Assembly: GCA_020846635.1 (NCBI GenBank)
Contig: JADLDO010000032.1
Span: 62,001-126,000, forward strand
From: Caldilineaceae bacterium
Lineage (GTDB): Bacteria; Chloroflexota; Anaerolineae; Caldilineales; Caldilineaceae
Length of the DNA stretch: 64,000 bases
Direction of reading: 5' to 3'
Shown piece after piece: positions 34,921-45,880 of the stretch (its first letter is position 1; the number at the start of each line of letters is the position of its first letter). Under the pieces are notes generated by a model. It was not told the DNA's origin. It did not search any database and was given only the letters and a program-made list of their open reading frames with translations. A program made the translations under genes and the position numbers.

Positions 34921-36154
34921 GCGCTGCCTCAACATTGGATGGAGAACGATGTTTGGCTACCCACGCCATGTCATGCCAGCCGAGCATGGGCGAAGTGCGA
35001 AAATGCCAGGACGTGTTGGTGAGAAATTCGCCCGGATAGCGCACGCTGATCAAGGCCAGGGCCAGCGTACGGAACCAGGTTGCCCATAGATTGCTCTCAT
35101 CCGCGCGGTAGGAGAGCATATCCCAGCCGCCATACTGCTTGAACTCCTCTGGGCGACCCACGAATGGGCGGTTGAGCAGCCGATCCAGCCCCAAGAATTC
35201 GGCGACTCGTCGCTTGCGCGATTTGCGCCACAAGGAAGGTCGCTTCGCCTCACAAAAGCCGCCATCGCTATTCTGATTCTTGAGAATTGCCTCGAAGGCG
35301 CGCGTGAGCGCCGCTTTGACCTCGCTCTGCCGGTGGTCGCTCAACATGCCGAACTTGACGAGAATATCCACCGCGTCCAGGTCCAGACAAGCGCCGCCGC
35401 CACCCTCTGGGACAAAGAGACCGTCGGGCTGCTGCAAGGACAGGGTACTGTCGATGATCCGCTCGATGTGGTTCACGGAGCGATCCAGATAAAAGTAAAG
35501 GAAGTAGAAGTGGAAAGCGCCCGCCATCGCGTTCAAGCGGGAAGCTCCCTGATTCAGATCCCAATAGCCTGTTTCTGCATTTTGGTGAGCATCCAGCCAG
35601 TCGAAAATGGCATGTGCCGCAGCAAGATAGGGTTGTGGTCCCTGCCGTTTGGCTTCGCGCAGCAAAAAAGAGGCCAGGAACATAATATTATTGCTCTCGA
35701 ACCAGGGGTTCTTCCACCGGCGCGCTGCCAGCCACTCCTCGATGTCATGAGAAGCCAAGAAGTCGCCCACAAAGTGAAGTGGATATAGCGCGCTTGTCTC
35801 CAGGGCGTCCAGCGCACCCAGAGCGAAGAAGGTGAACTGCCAGCTCATGTACTGCTCATCGCGGCGACTGCGCGCTAATTCCTCTTGCGTAAAGAGCGGG
35901 TCGCGAAATAATCCTGTTTCGCCGCTCTGGTGGTTCGCAATGTAGAAGGCCCACTCTTGGCGCTGGGCCGGCGACAGCGTTTGCAGATCCCCTGTGAGTT
36001 CGCGCGCCAATGCGCCAAAGCAGGAGGGCGGCAAGGTGCAGTGCGGGGAGCTGTTCGAAATCCGGCTCAGACCGATCTTCCCTTCCTGCTCGGTCATCGT
36101 CCGCAGCCACGGCGCGAGGGAATAGGATAGAGCGTATGTGCGATGAGTTGTCAT
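34913..36154 (-). CDS. Unknown protein with alpha/alpha-toroid (prenyltransferase/squalene-cyclase-like) repeats
   Basis: A 413-residue soluble protein with no signal peptide. It is built of helical repeats ending in short QxxDGxF-type turns: HQNAETGYWDLN, QQPDGLFVPEGGG and NQNSDGGFCEAK. This resembles the terpenoid-cyclase/prenyltransferase toroid and some glycan-active alpha/alpha barrels. The DxDD of squalene-hopene cyclases is absent, and LDLDAVDIL is the nearest acidic stretch. It overlaps the sulfotransferase start and lies beside the ABC transporter genes, so it is part of the operon. Function unknown; uronyl modification or lyase-like activity are options. Confidence 0.6.
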   Translation of the reverse strand: MTTHRTYALSYSLAPWLRTMTEQEGKIGLSRISNSSPHCTLPPSCFGALARELTGDLQTLSPAQRQEWAFYIANHQSGETGLFRDPLFTQEELARSRRDEQYMSWQFTFFALGALDALETSALYPLHFVGDFLASHDIEEWLAARRWKNPWFESNNIMFLASFLLREAKRQGPQPYLAAAHAIFDWLDAHQNAETGYWDLNQGASRLNAMAGAFHFYFLYFYLDRSVNHIERIIDSTLSLQQPDGLFVPEGGGGACLDLDAVDILVKFGMLSDHRQSEVKAALTRAFEAILKNQNSDGGFCEAKRPSLWRKSRKRRVAEFLGLDRLLNRPFVGRPEEFKQYGGWDMLSYRADESNLWATWFRTLALALISVRYPGEFLTNTSWHFRTSPMLGWHDMAWVAKHRSPSNVEAAHV

Positions 36155-36208
36155 AGTCGTTGGTGCTTACTTTGCGCGTTAAGATGGGTTGGAGGGCCAG
36201 AGACGACG

Positions 36209-37438
36209 CTAGATCTTGTTCCAGGTGCAGTCAAATAACATCCTGCCGCTGGAAGTGGGCAGGCCCGCGACATAGAGCTTGATAAAACGTTTCCAGTCGT
36301 ATTGTTCGGTATGCTCTGAATTCCAGAGCGTGAAAAAGAAATTCAATACTTGGTTGTTGGAAACGATCTCTTTGAAGGTAATGTCAATGTAGCCGCTTTG
36401 GCTCATTGTGCCGAAGTCAAATCCAAATTCTCGATTCGTCGCCTGGAATAGATTGCCACGCGCCGTATCACGGATGACGACATCGAGCAGTGGATTCTGA
36501 ATATCTTCGTTGCATTGATAATAGAGCCGGACGGTGGCAGGTTCTCCCCAGCGAATCTCTTCCACTGCATTGCCGGAGCGGTCTAGGAAGCAGACATCGT
36601 TGATGACCATGCGACCTGTGCCATTGACCTTGCTCATGTCGCTGCCGTCGTTAACGTCAGAATCCATCTGGCGATTTACCATAGCGGCTGTATAGGCAGC
36701 CAGTACCTCCGTTGGCTCGCCGATGGATTGGACGCGGCCATGATCGAGGTAGACAACCCGATCACAGAAACTAGCGATATGGTGCATATTGTGAGAGACC
36801 ATCACAATGGTGGTGCCCGAATCGCGAATCTCCCCAATTTTGTTGAAGCAACGCGCCTGGAAAGAGACATCGCCCACGCTGAGGATCTCATCGACCAGGA
36901 GGATGTCGGGACGAACGTGGACCGCCACGGCAAAGCCCAGGCGTACATACATGCCCGATGAGTAGCGCTTCACCGGCGTTTGCATGAAGGGCTCTAGCTC
37001 GGCGAATGCAACGATCTGGTCATACAGAGCGTCAATCTCGGCGCGGCGCAGCCCCAAGATCGAACCGTTCAGATAGACATTCTCGCGACCGGTCAGATCG
37101 GGATGAAAACCAGCGCCGAGTTTGATCAGCGCACCGACTTTGCCGCGCACCAGGATCTGACCGCTGGTGGGCGTGATGATCTCCGCCAGAAGCGAAAGGG
37201 CTGTCGTCTTGCCCGCGCCATTTGCGCCAATCAGCCCTACCATTTCGCCCGCGCCGATGTCAAAAGAAACATCATTCAGCGCCCATAATTCATCCGGTTT
37301 TGTTGATGAGCCATTGCCCTTCGTGCGGCGCGCCAGCCGCTTGGCGAAGGCTTTGGGTAAAAGGTGCTGAAGATAGGCGCGGCGGCTGCCCAGTTGGTAT
37401 CGTTTTGAGACTTTATCAAAGCGGATAACAGTTTCCAT
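36209..37438 (-). CDS. wzt: Polysaccharide ABC exporter ATP-binding subunit with carbohydrate-binding C-terminal domain (Wzt)
   Basis: A 409-residue ATPase. Walker A is GANGAGKT at 71-78, the signature is YSSGMYVRLGFA, Walker B is PDILLVDE and the switch is MVSHNMHHI. After about residue 265 comes a beta-sandwich domain like Wzt-C, which binds the non-reducing end of the glycan and couples chain termination to export. It pairs with the permease at 37460. Its presence shows that at least one polymer is exported by the ABC route. Confidence 0.93.
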   Translation of the reverse strand: METVIRFDKVSKRYQLGSRRAYLQHLLPKAFAKRLARRTKGNGSSTKPDELWALNDVSFDIGAGEMVGLIGANGAGKTTALSLLAEIITPTSGQILVRGKVGALIKLGAGFHPDLTGRENVYLNGSILGLRRAEIDALYDQIVAFAELEPFMQTPVKRYSSGMYVRLGFAVAVHVRPDILLVDEILSVGDVSFQARCFNKIGEIRDSGTTIVMVSHNMHHIASFCDRVVYLDHGRVQSIGEPTEVLAAYTAAMVNRQMDSDVNDGSDMSKVNGTGRMVINDVCFLDRSGNAVEEIRWGEPATVRLYYQCNEDIQNPLLDVVIRDTARGNLFQATNREFGFDFGTMSQSGYIDITFKEIVSNNQVLNFFFTLWNSEHTEQYDWKRFIKLYVAGLPTSSGRMLFDCTWNKI

Positions 37439-37459
37439 TGTAAGAGTTGGCCTTGTGCT

Positions 37460-38281
37460 TCAGATGACATCTGACATGGTGGCTTCAAGTCGCTTGAAAT
37501 TGTAGTAGCCGACCAAAGCAACCAAAATGGATAAGAGGGCCGACGCGCCAAGATATTGAAAATCGGGCGCTGCTCCATCTAGGATCACACGTCGATAGGA
37601 GTCTATAAGACCCGCCATCGGATTGAGTAGATAGAGAGGACGCCATCGTTCGGGTACGACACTCATCGGGTAGATGACAGGTGTTGCATACATCCACAAC
37701 TGCATTGCCATCGGAACTGCGAACGAGATGTCTCGCAAAAAGACACTAGCCGCTGCCCCTAGTAGCCCGATGCCGGTGGCGAGCAGCATTTGGATGGCGA
37801 GCAGCAGAGGCACATACAACACGGTGGCGTGCAGTGGAATTTGATACCAGAGCATGAGCCCGACAAAGACGACGGAAGCCACCGCGAAATCTACCAGGCG
37901 AGCCAGAATGGCCGACAAGGGTAGGATCTCACGCGGGAAATAAATCTTAGTCACCAAATCCATGTTGCTGATGACACCCGGTACGGCTGAGGCGACCGAA
38001 GTCGAAAAGAGCGTCCACGGCAGGATTGCGGTATAGGCAAAGACCGGATAGGGGACTCCCTCGCTGGGGATTCTGAGAAAATTGCCAAAGATGATACTGA
38101 TGACCACCATCTGAAAGACAGGTTGTATCACCGTCCAGCCCAAACCCAGAACCGACTGGCGGTATCGGGTGCGAATTTCTCGATAGGTCCATGTCACTAA
38201 TAACTCGCGATACTGGGCCAGCAAGGCAAGGTTTTTGAAGAAGGAACGTTGGGGCTGCAAGACTCTAAGGGCAAGACTCAT
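37460..38281 (-). CDS. wzm: Polysaccharide ABC exporter permease (Wzm)
   Basis: A 273-residue ABC-2 type membrane subunit with six hydrophobic helices. RELLVTWTYREIRTRYRQSV at residues 26-45 and GLGWTVIQPVFQM are the conserved amphipathic start and first membrane helix. YPMSVVPERWRPLYLLNPMA is the conserved NP-M-A region. It works with the Wzt subunit encoded 21 bases downstream. Confidence 0.93.
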   Translation of the reverse strand: MSLALRVLQPQRSFFKNLALLAQYRELLVTWTYREIRTRYRQSVLGLGWTVIQPVFQMVVISIIFGNFLRIPSEGVPYPVFAYTAILPWTLFSTSVASAVPGVISNMDLVTKIYFPREILPLSAILARLVDFAVASVVFVGLMLWYQIPLHATVLYVPLLLAIQMLLATGIGLLGAAASVFLRDISFAVPMAMQLWMYATPVIYPMSVVPERWRPLYLLNPMAGLIDSYRRVILDGAAPDFQYLGASALLSILVALVGYYNFKRLEATMSDVI

Positions 38282-38293
38282 TCCAAGTCTCCT

Positions 38294-39844
38294 CTAAAAT
38301 TTGTGCTTATGGCGACGCTGGTTAAAGAGAATGACGACGGTGAGAACTGTGACCGATGAGAGCAGGCTCAAAAACATGGCGAATCTTGGGCCTTGTTCCT
38401 CTACGAGTGAACTGGGCGATGGTGGCTGCTCGCTGTCGCCGAGCAGGAGCGCTGCTGTCGGCGTGGCAGTTGCCGGGGTACTGCTTGCGCTGGGGGTCGC
38501 AGTGGCGGGTGGGCCGGGTGTGGGCGAAGGCGTCGGCTCAGGCCAGGAAATGGCTGCTATGGGAGGGGCATCTGTAATCTCGCCCGTCAACACCATGACA
38601 TCAAAATGGGTGCCTGAATGCCATGCGGCTACGACCTGGTTGCCCCGCGCAATCACGGCTCGCGAGTTGACCATTGGATTCATGCCACCCGATATGGTTG
38701 GCTCCTGCCAGGTAGTCCCACCCTGCCAAACGCTGTGCCACAAGCCCATTTCGGGATAGATGAGGCTTAGGTCTGCATTGCCCTCTCGAATACGTTGGGC
38801 GACAAATACGTGAACCCGGCCAGTGCTATCCTGGGCAAATTCGGCGTAGCCATTTTCACCGATCAACCACGGGAATGTGTCAATCGGGTCGCTCCAGGTT
38901 GCCCCTCCATCGCTGGAGTATTGGGCCTGGCGATAGGCTCGAAATCCCCCTTCCCACATCACCATCAACTGATCTTCGCCCAACACCTCCAGGTTCGCCC
39001 AGTCACGTTCATATTCATCACCGACCCGGAACGCCAGGCGCACCGGCTGCTCCCAGGTCAGACCGCTGTCTAGGGAGCGCATAAAGTAGACGGATTGACC
39101 GTTGCCACTTGTATCCCACTCTGTCCACGTCGTATAGAGGCGATTGGGCGCGACAGCGATAAGCCGTGTGTCGCTGACCCCTCGATCGAAATCCAACACA
39201 ATGGCAATGTCGCGCGGCTCCGACCAGGTAAGCCCTCGATCTTCTGAGCGGATATAGGCGAGTGAGCGGTTCACTTCCGGGGTTCCCGGCGCTTCGCCCC
39301 TGGCATAAATCATATGAAGCACATCCGGCGCTTCGTAGGCGATGGCAACCGAGAACTTTGTCGAGGATGAGTCATGCGCTAAGAGAAGCGGCGGCGACCA
39401 GTTTGCTGCCGAGTTCGCCATCGAACTGGCGGCAAAGCTGTAATAGAGCGTTGCCTCTGGCCCCAACCAAACGAGATGGATCGTGCCATGATCATCCAGT
39501 ACGGCTTGCAGCGCGCTGATATTCTTGTCCGTGAAGCCGCGCGGCGAGATATGAATATCCAGCGGCTCTGACCAACTTGCTCCATCCCAGCGAGAATACA
39601 TCACGGTGTCTGTCCAGCCCACGCGGTCGTTGGGCTCACCGGTTACGCGCTCTGCCCAAAAAAGATGCACGAACTCTGCCGGGTCATTCAACAAGAAGGG
39701 TTGTGAGGATACATAGCCTTCCGAGTTCGAAATGTTCGTCGGCGTGCCCCAGATGATCTTTGCACTTGCATTTGTCGTTGTGGCGACAAGATACAGGAGA
39801 ATGATCAGGCAGGCTTTCGAGATGAGGAGCAGAGCGCGTCCCAT
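38294..39844 (-). CDS. Membrane-anchored BNR/Asp-box beta-propeller protein
   Basis: A 516-residue exported protein. It has a signal peptide (ALLLISKACLIILLYLVA), a propeller with Asp-box turns (SEDRGLTWSEP, SLDSGLTWEQP and SSDGGATWSDP), a Pro/Thr-rich linker and a C-terminal membrane helix followed by a basic tail. Sialidase-like catalytic residues were not identified, so binding is as likely as hydrolysis. The ATG at 39844 starts directly at the signal peptide. It follows the SMR gene and precedes the exporter genes, suggesting a surface role with the polysaccharide. Confidence 0.75.
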   Translation of the reverse strand: MGRALLLISKACLIILLYLVATTTNASAKIIWGTPTNISNSEGYVSSQPFLLNDPAEFVHLFWAERVTGEPNDRVGWTDTVMYSRWDGASWSEPLDIHISPRGFTDKNISALQAVLDDHGTIHLVWLGPEATLYYSFAASSMANSAANWSPPLLLAHDSSSTKFSVAIAYEAPDVLHMIYARGEAPGTPEVNRSLAYIRSEDRGLTWSEPRDIAIVLDFDRGVSDTRLIAVAPNRLYTTWTEWDTSGNGQSVYFMRSLDSGLTWEQPVRLAFRVGDEYERDWANLEVLGEDQLMVMWEGGFRAYRQAQYSSDGGATWSDPIDTFPWLIGENGYAEFAQDSTGRVHVFVAQRIREGNADLSLIYPEMGLWHSVWQGGTTWQEPTISGGMNPMVNSRAVIARGNQVVAAWHSGTHFDVMVLTGEITDAPPIAAISWPEPTPSPTPGPPATATPSASSTPATATPTAALLLGDSEQPPSPSSLVEEQGPRFAMFLSLLSSVTVLTVVILFNQRRHKHKF

Positions 39845-39879
39845 GCTATCAAGAACTCTCTTTTGCCATGTGAGACGGT

Positions 39880-40281
39880 TCAATATGCACCTTGCGCTAC
39901 GAACAGGATGCCCGCACAGATACAGCCGATCCCCAGCCAACGTGTCATGGGAATGGCCTCACCGAGCACCAGCCAGGAAATGAGTGCGATCAGGACAAAG
40001 TTGAGCGCCAGAAATGGGTAGGCATAGCTCAGGTTGAGGCGGCTCAGGACAGCGATCCAGGTCAGGGAACCCAGGCCATACAAGGTCAAGCCCAACAGGA
40101 CCAGGGGTGATGTCAGGATCAGCGTAATCACAGAAAATGGACCTGCAATTGGGGCAGAACCACTGGAGCCGCTCAGTCCCAATTTGATACTGGTTTGACC
40201 GGCGACACCGGCGGTGATGGAGATGGCGATGAGCCACCAGGACTGTAACAGTTGTTCTTTGATCACAAGAGATAACCCCAC
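39880..40281 (-). CDS. Small four-helix transporter (SMR/EamA-like, ArnE/F-like)
   Basis: A 133-residue protein with four hydrophobic helices. AGVAGQTSIKLGLS, LTWIAVLSRLNLSYAYPFLA and SWLVLGEAIPMTRWLGIG match the SMR/EamA half-transporter pattern. Relatives such as ArnE/ArnF flip undecaprenyl-linked sugars, which would suit the polyprenyl-type GT2 at 45881. The start is probably GTG at 40281 or a second GTG five codons in; no strong ribosome site decides it. Confidence 0.7.
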   Translation of the reverse strand: MGLSLVIKEQLLQSWWLIAISITAGVAGQTSIKLGLSGSSGSAPIAGPFSVITLILTSPLVLLGLTLYGLGSLTWIAVLSRLNLSYAYPFLALNFVLIALISWLVLGEAIPMTRWLGIGCICAGILFVAQGAY

Positions 40282-40332
40282 GAAAGCCTGAAAAGGACGG
40301 ATATGAGCTTTGCCTCTACGAACCAGTTGCCA

Positions 40333-42372
40333 CTATCGCTGCAAGAGCGGCATATGGAGCGTTTCTCGGACTGGGTCGGGGGGTAATGGTAATGACACCT
40401 GGATGGTGCTGCTTTGGGTGACGCCGCCGCCATCGTTATCCGTAACCGTCACCACAAGCTCATATGCGCCGCTGGTGGCGAAGGGATGGCTGGCGGCGAA
40501 ACTCCTGGTGGCTTGATCGACGCTCACGGCTTCGGTGCTGCCATCGCCCCAACTGACCGTGGCGGTGTGGGTATCCTGGCTGCCCGCATCCGTAAACGTC
40601 ATCCCAAGCGTGACCGATAACGGCGCTGTCGTGATGACGCTGCTGCTCACGATGACCGGCAGCGCATTTTCGACTGTCACGGTGACGGTTGTGCTGACCG
40701 ATACATTCCACCAATCATAGGCTGTCTGTGTTGCGGAAAAGATGCCGTTGTCGACGCAGATCAGCGCGGGAGAAGCACTGGTTGGGTCCGAAAATGTACA
40801 GAGCGGCGAGTCGGCTGTCCAGCGAAAGGTCAGAACGTCGTCGTCCGGGTCGGAAGCGTTCACCTGCAACTGAATTTCGCTGCCTTCCTCGCCGCTGTCT
40901 TGAGCATTTGCACTCGCAAAGGGCGGGTCGTTGTGCAGGCCGAAGAGCCACAATTGCCTGCCATGTACGCCATCATCGGCGCTGAAAAAGAGGCGGTTGC
41001 CTAGTCCAGTCATGTTGAGCGGATCGGAACTGCCTGCATCTGGGTAGATGTCTTTGACCATGAGCGTACTGGCTTCTGTGCCGTTGCTCTTCCACAATTC
41101 CACGCCGCGCTCGCTGCTCTCCGCCCTGAAAAAGAGGGTGCCGGACGCCGCAGCAAAGTGACTGGGCCTTGAATTGGCTGGCCCGGTGATGATGTCACGG
41201 ACAAGGAGAGTGCCCGCCTCTGTGCCGTCGCTCTTCCACAACTCGCGTCCCCGGCTGCCATCATTGGCGTTAAAGAAGAGCATGCCCCCCACATCCGTCA
41301 GGTTGCTTGGTGCCGAACTGTCGCCATAGACATTGGGCAGAAAAATATCCTTGACGAGGATCGTGCCGCTCTCCGTGCCATTGCTCTTCCACAATTCAAG
41401 ACCGTGTGTTGCGTCATTGGCGGCAAAAAAGAGCAGGCCGTTCGAAGCGGTCAGCTTATCCAGCGCCGAACCAACTGCTCCTGGCTGAATATCCTTGACC
41501 AGTACCGTGCCGCCCGCGCTGCCATCACTCTTCCAAAGCTCCAGACCATGCGTGCCATCATCGGCAGCAAAATAGAGCAGGCCATTCGCCACCACCAGCC
41601 CTTTCGGCGATGAACCTGTCGGCCCTGGCTGGATATCCTTAACGAGCATTGTGCCACTCTCACTGCCGTCGCTTTTCCAAAGCTCCAGGCCATTTGTGCC
41701 ATCGTCGGCGATAAAGAAGAGTGTCCCGTTCAGATCGGTCAGTAGGTTGGGCGATGAGCTTGAAGCAGGATGAATGTCCTTGACCATCACGGTTCCGGTA
41801 ATCGTACCGTTGCTCTTCCATAGCTCTACACCGTGGGCTCCATCTGTGGCCTGAAAGTAGAGTGTCCCACCGACGTCCTGCAAATTGCTGGGCATTGAGC
41901 TATTGCCGCCGGGCCGGATGTCTTTGACCATCACCGTACCGGTAATTGTGCCGTCGCTCGCCCATAGTTCGGTTCCGGCGCTGCCGTCATCGGCCTTGAA
42001 GAAAACGACGCCGTTTACCTCTTTCTGGGCACCCGGATTCGAACCGGTTGCGCCTGGGTTGATGTCCCTGACCATCACGGTTCCGGTAATCGTACCGTCG
42101 CTCAGCCAAAGCTCTTCGCCGTGGCTGCCATCATCGGCGCTGAAAAAGAGCATGCCATTTGCCACCTCGAAAGAATTCGGATTCGAATCGAAGGTGGGGC
42201 TGATGTTCTTCAGCAGAACAGGTTCAGACGGCTGCGCTTGGACCGGGGATACCCATACGCTGACGAGACTTAGGGCGATGATCAAGCCCGCAGGCAGTGA
42301 CCAGCGCAGAAAGGCTGCTGTTGTTTTGGCTGGACTGTGTGCGTGAGCAGTGGAGTGGGCGATGACAGTCAC
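40333..42372 (-). CDS. Secreted ELWxxDGT-repeat protein with PKD domain
   Basis: A 679-residue exported protein. The signal peptide is at about 23-47 (GLIIALSLVSVWVSPVQAQ). Eight repeats of about 48 residues follow, each with an ELWxSDGTxxGTxxVKDI core (the known ELWxxDGT repeat). Next come a short Ig-like part and a PKD-type domain (TVSWGDGST, then YELVVTVTDNDGGG). The last residues LHMPLLQR resemble the YLPL-type tag in other secreted proteins here. It probably forms an extended surface or adhesive protein. The repeats are also visible at DNA level. GTG start with an AAGGA ribosome site. Confidence 0.8.
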   Translation of the reverse strand: MTVIAHSTAHAHSPAKTTAAFLRWSLPAGLIIALSLVSVWVSPVQAQPSEPVLLKNISPTFDSNPNSFEVANGMLFFSADDGSHGEELWLSDGTITGTVMVRDINPGATGSNPGAQKEVNGVVFFKADDGSAGTELWASDGTITGTVMVKDIRPGGNSSMPSNLQDVGGTLYFQATDGAHGVELWKSNGTITGTVMVKDIHPASSSSPNLLTDLNGTLFFIADDGTNGLELWKSDGSESGTMLVKDIQPGPTGSSPKGLVVANGLLYFAADDGTHGLELWKSDGSAGGTVLVKDIQPGAVGSALDKLTASNGLLFFAANDATHGLELWKSNGTESGTILVKDIFLPNVYGDSSAPSNLTDVGGMLFFNANDGSRGRELWKSDGTEAGTLLVRDIITGPANSRPSHFAAASGTLFFRAESSERGVELWKSNGTEASTLMVKDIYPDAGSSDPLNMTGLGNRLFFSADDGVHGRQLWLFGLHNDPPFASANAQDSGEEGSEIQLQVNASDPDDDVLTFRWTADSPLCTFSDPTSASPALICVDNGIFSATQTAYDWWNVSVSTTVTVTVENALPVIVSSSVITTAPLSVTLGMTFTDAGSQDTHTATVSWGDGSTEAVSVDQATRSFAASHPFATSGAYELVVTVTDNDGGGVTQSSTIQVSLPLPPDPVRETLHMPLLQR

Positions 42373-42425
42373 CTTGCAGGTCCTTTATTCTATTCGTTAC
42401 ATTCAGCTCGTTACATTGAGCGCGC

Positions 42426-44057
42426 CTACGATCTGAGTTTGATCATATGCTTATAGAGAATGAGGGCTTCGGTCAGCCAGTGCGCCTGTTGAGCTTCTCC
42501 CAAGTGGGTATACCACCACTGCCGAAGTTCCAATTTGTGAGGGTCTGTATCACCCGATTGCCATACCTCAACCGCGTGCGTCACATCGCCGGTAACGGCA
42601 TAGAGTTCGCCAAGTAGCTGGCGCGTCACACGCTGCTCTGGCGCGATTGCGTAGGCCGCCTGAAGATGCTGGCGTGCGTTCTCATACTCCCCCAGCGACA
42701 GGGCAATTTGCCCAAGACGCCGGTGTGCAGTGCTGTTGCTTGGGTCTAGCTGGAGCGCACGCTGGTAGCCAGCAATGGCGTTAGAAAGATCAATGGCGTT
42801 GCTGCGCCGGAGTTCATCTTGAATAGGCCAAAGGGGCCATTCATACGCGCTTAGCTCCAGCCGGCTTTGTTCTACGGCAGCCAGATTCGCCTGCCAAACG
42901 GCTCCCGAACCGGATGGGAGGAAAAGGCACAGGAGCGCCACCACCGGCAATAAGGCCCCGATTGCCGCGCCGCCCATCGCCGCGCTGCGGTAGGAACTCG
43001 CAGGCTTGAACGAAGTAGGAAGCAACATCGCTGCGCCAAAGGGTAACAAGAGAATTGGCACCAGTTTGCCAATGTAAAGCCCTGCATCCAGCGAGCCATG
43101 CACCGTGAGCGCAATCAAGGAGGCCAGTGTAGCGGTGCAGAACCAACGCATCGCCGGACGACCCTGGCGATAGGCGATGACAACCTGCAAGAGAGCGACA
43201 ACGATCATGCCGCCAAAGCCGATGATCCCCGGTATGCCCTGTTCGATGCCGATTTGCAGGAACAGATTGTACACTTGGAAGAGAAAGGGCACTTGGAAAA
43301 GATAGACATAGGTTGACAGGACCATCCCCGTCTGCCCCAACCCGCTCCCCGTAAAGCGGTAGGCTTGGATCAGCGTCAACGCATCTCGCCAGATATAGGG
43401 CCGGCTGTAGGGTGATGTTCCAAGCAGGTTGACGAAGAAGTGCCTGCTGTTGGGCAGGATGACGAGCAGCAGCACAATGCCCAGCAAGAGCAGCAGCCCG
43501 GTCAGGACAAATGCGTTCAGCAGGTCGCGCATGGCTGAAGCTTTGGTTGTGCAGGCATAGGCGTGGCAAAAGAGGGCGACGGCACAACCAACTGCCAAAC
43601 CTAGCCACGCAGTCCGCTCCAGCGTCAGCAGTAGGCCCAACAGTGTCAGCCCCAATGCAATGGCTGTTGCTTGGGTGAGCGAGCGCTGTTGGCGGCGGCT
43701 CACCCACTTTAAGCCACTGCCCCCGAATGGAATCAGGATGACGAGCGGGCCTGCTGTCATTTCACTGGTCATCAACCCCGGCATAAGGCCAGCCACGATA
43801 TAAACAAGGGCAATGATGGCCCCGGCAGCCGCAGCCACCACGCCTACCCATCCGAGCCAAGTCGAGTTTTCCTGCTGCGCGGCATGGTTGCGGTTGGCGA
43901 CCATCAGCGCGACCACACCGGCGCAAACCCCCGCGGCGAGCAGGGCGAAGCGCTGCCATGCAGTTGTGCCATCAGCCGCCGCCCAGACGCCTGTCAGCGC
44001 GCTCAACAGGAAGATCAGGCTCGATGAGCCATAGAGGCCCAGGGTAAAGGTACGCAT
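42426..44057 (-). CDS. O-antigen ligase-like membrane protein with C-terminal TPR repeats
   Basis: A 543-residue protein. About 10-11 hydrophobic helices are followed, after residue about 420, by TPR helices (GYQRALQLDPSNSTAHRRLG, then ARQHLQAAYAIAPEQRVTRQ). The loop with YIWRDALTLIQAYRFTGSGLG and YNLFLQIGIEQGIPG fits the O-antigen ligase/polymerase family. TPR-tailed ligases of this kind may glycosylate proteins or assemble surface polymers. It lies 4 bases after the radical SAM gene on the same strand. Confidence 0.83.
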   Translation of the reverse strand: MRTFTLGLYGSSSLIFLLSALTGVWAAADGTTAWQRFALLAAGVCAGVVALMVANRNHAAQQENSTWLGWVGVVAAAAGAIIALVYIVAGLMPGLMTSEMTAGPLVILIPFGGSGLKWVSRRQQRSLTQATAIALGLTLLGLLLTLERTAWLGLAVGCAVALFCHAYACTTKASAMRDLLNAFVLTGLLLLLGIVLLLVILPNSRHFFVNLLGTSPYSRPYIWRDALTLIQAYRFTGSGLGQTGMVLSTYVYLFQVPFLFQVYNLFLQIGIEQGIPGIIGFGGMIVVALLQVVIAYRQGRPAMRWFCTATLASLIALTVHGSLDAGLYIGKLVPILLLPFGAAMLLPTSFKPASSYRSAAMGGAAIGALLPVVALLCLFLPSGSGAVWQANLAAVEQSRLELSAYEWPLWPIQDELRRSNAIDLSNAIAGYQRALQLDPSNSTAHRRLGQIALSLGEYENARQHLQAAYAIAPEQRVTRQLLGELYAVTGDVTHAVEVWQSGDTDPHKLELRQWWYTHLGEAQQAHWLTEALILYKHMIKLRS

Positions 44058-44061
44058 TTGG

Positions 44062-45852
<1,791 letters not shown>

Positions 45853-45880
45853 ACCGCTAGTGACTCTGTAGACAGACTCT

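Noticed and set aside
40960-42170. CRISPR-like repetitive pattern
   Set aside because: The repeats are coding ELWxxDGT units of about 145 bp without unique spacers.
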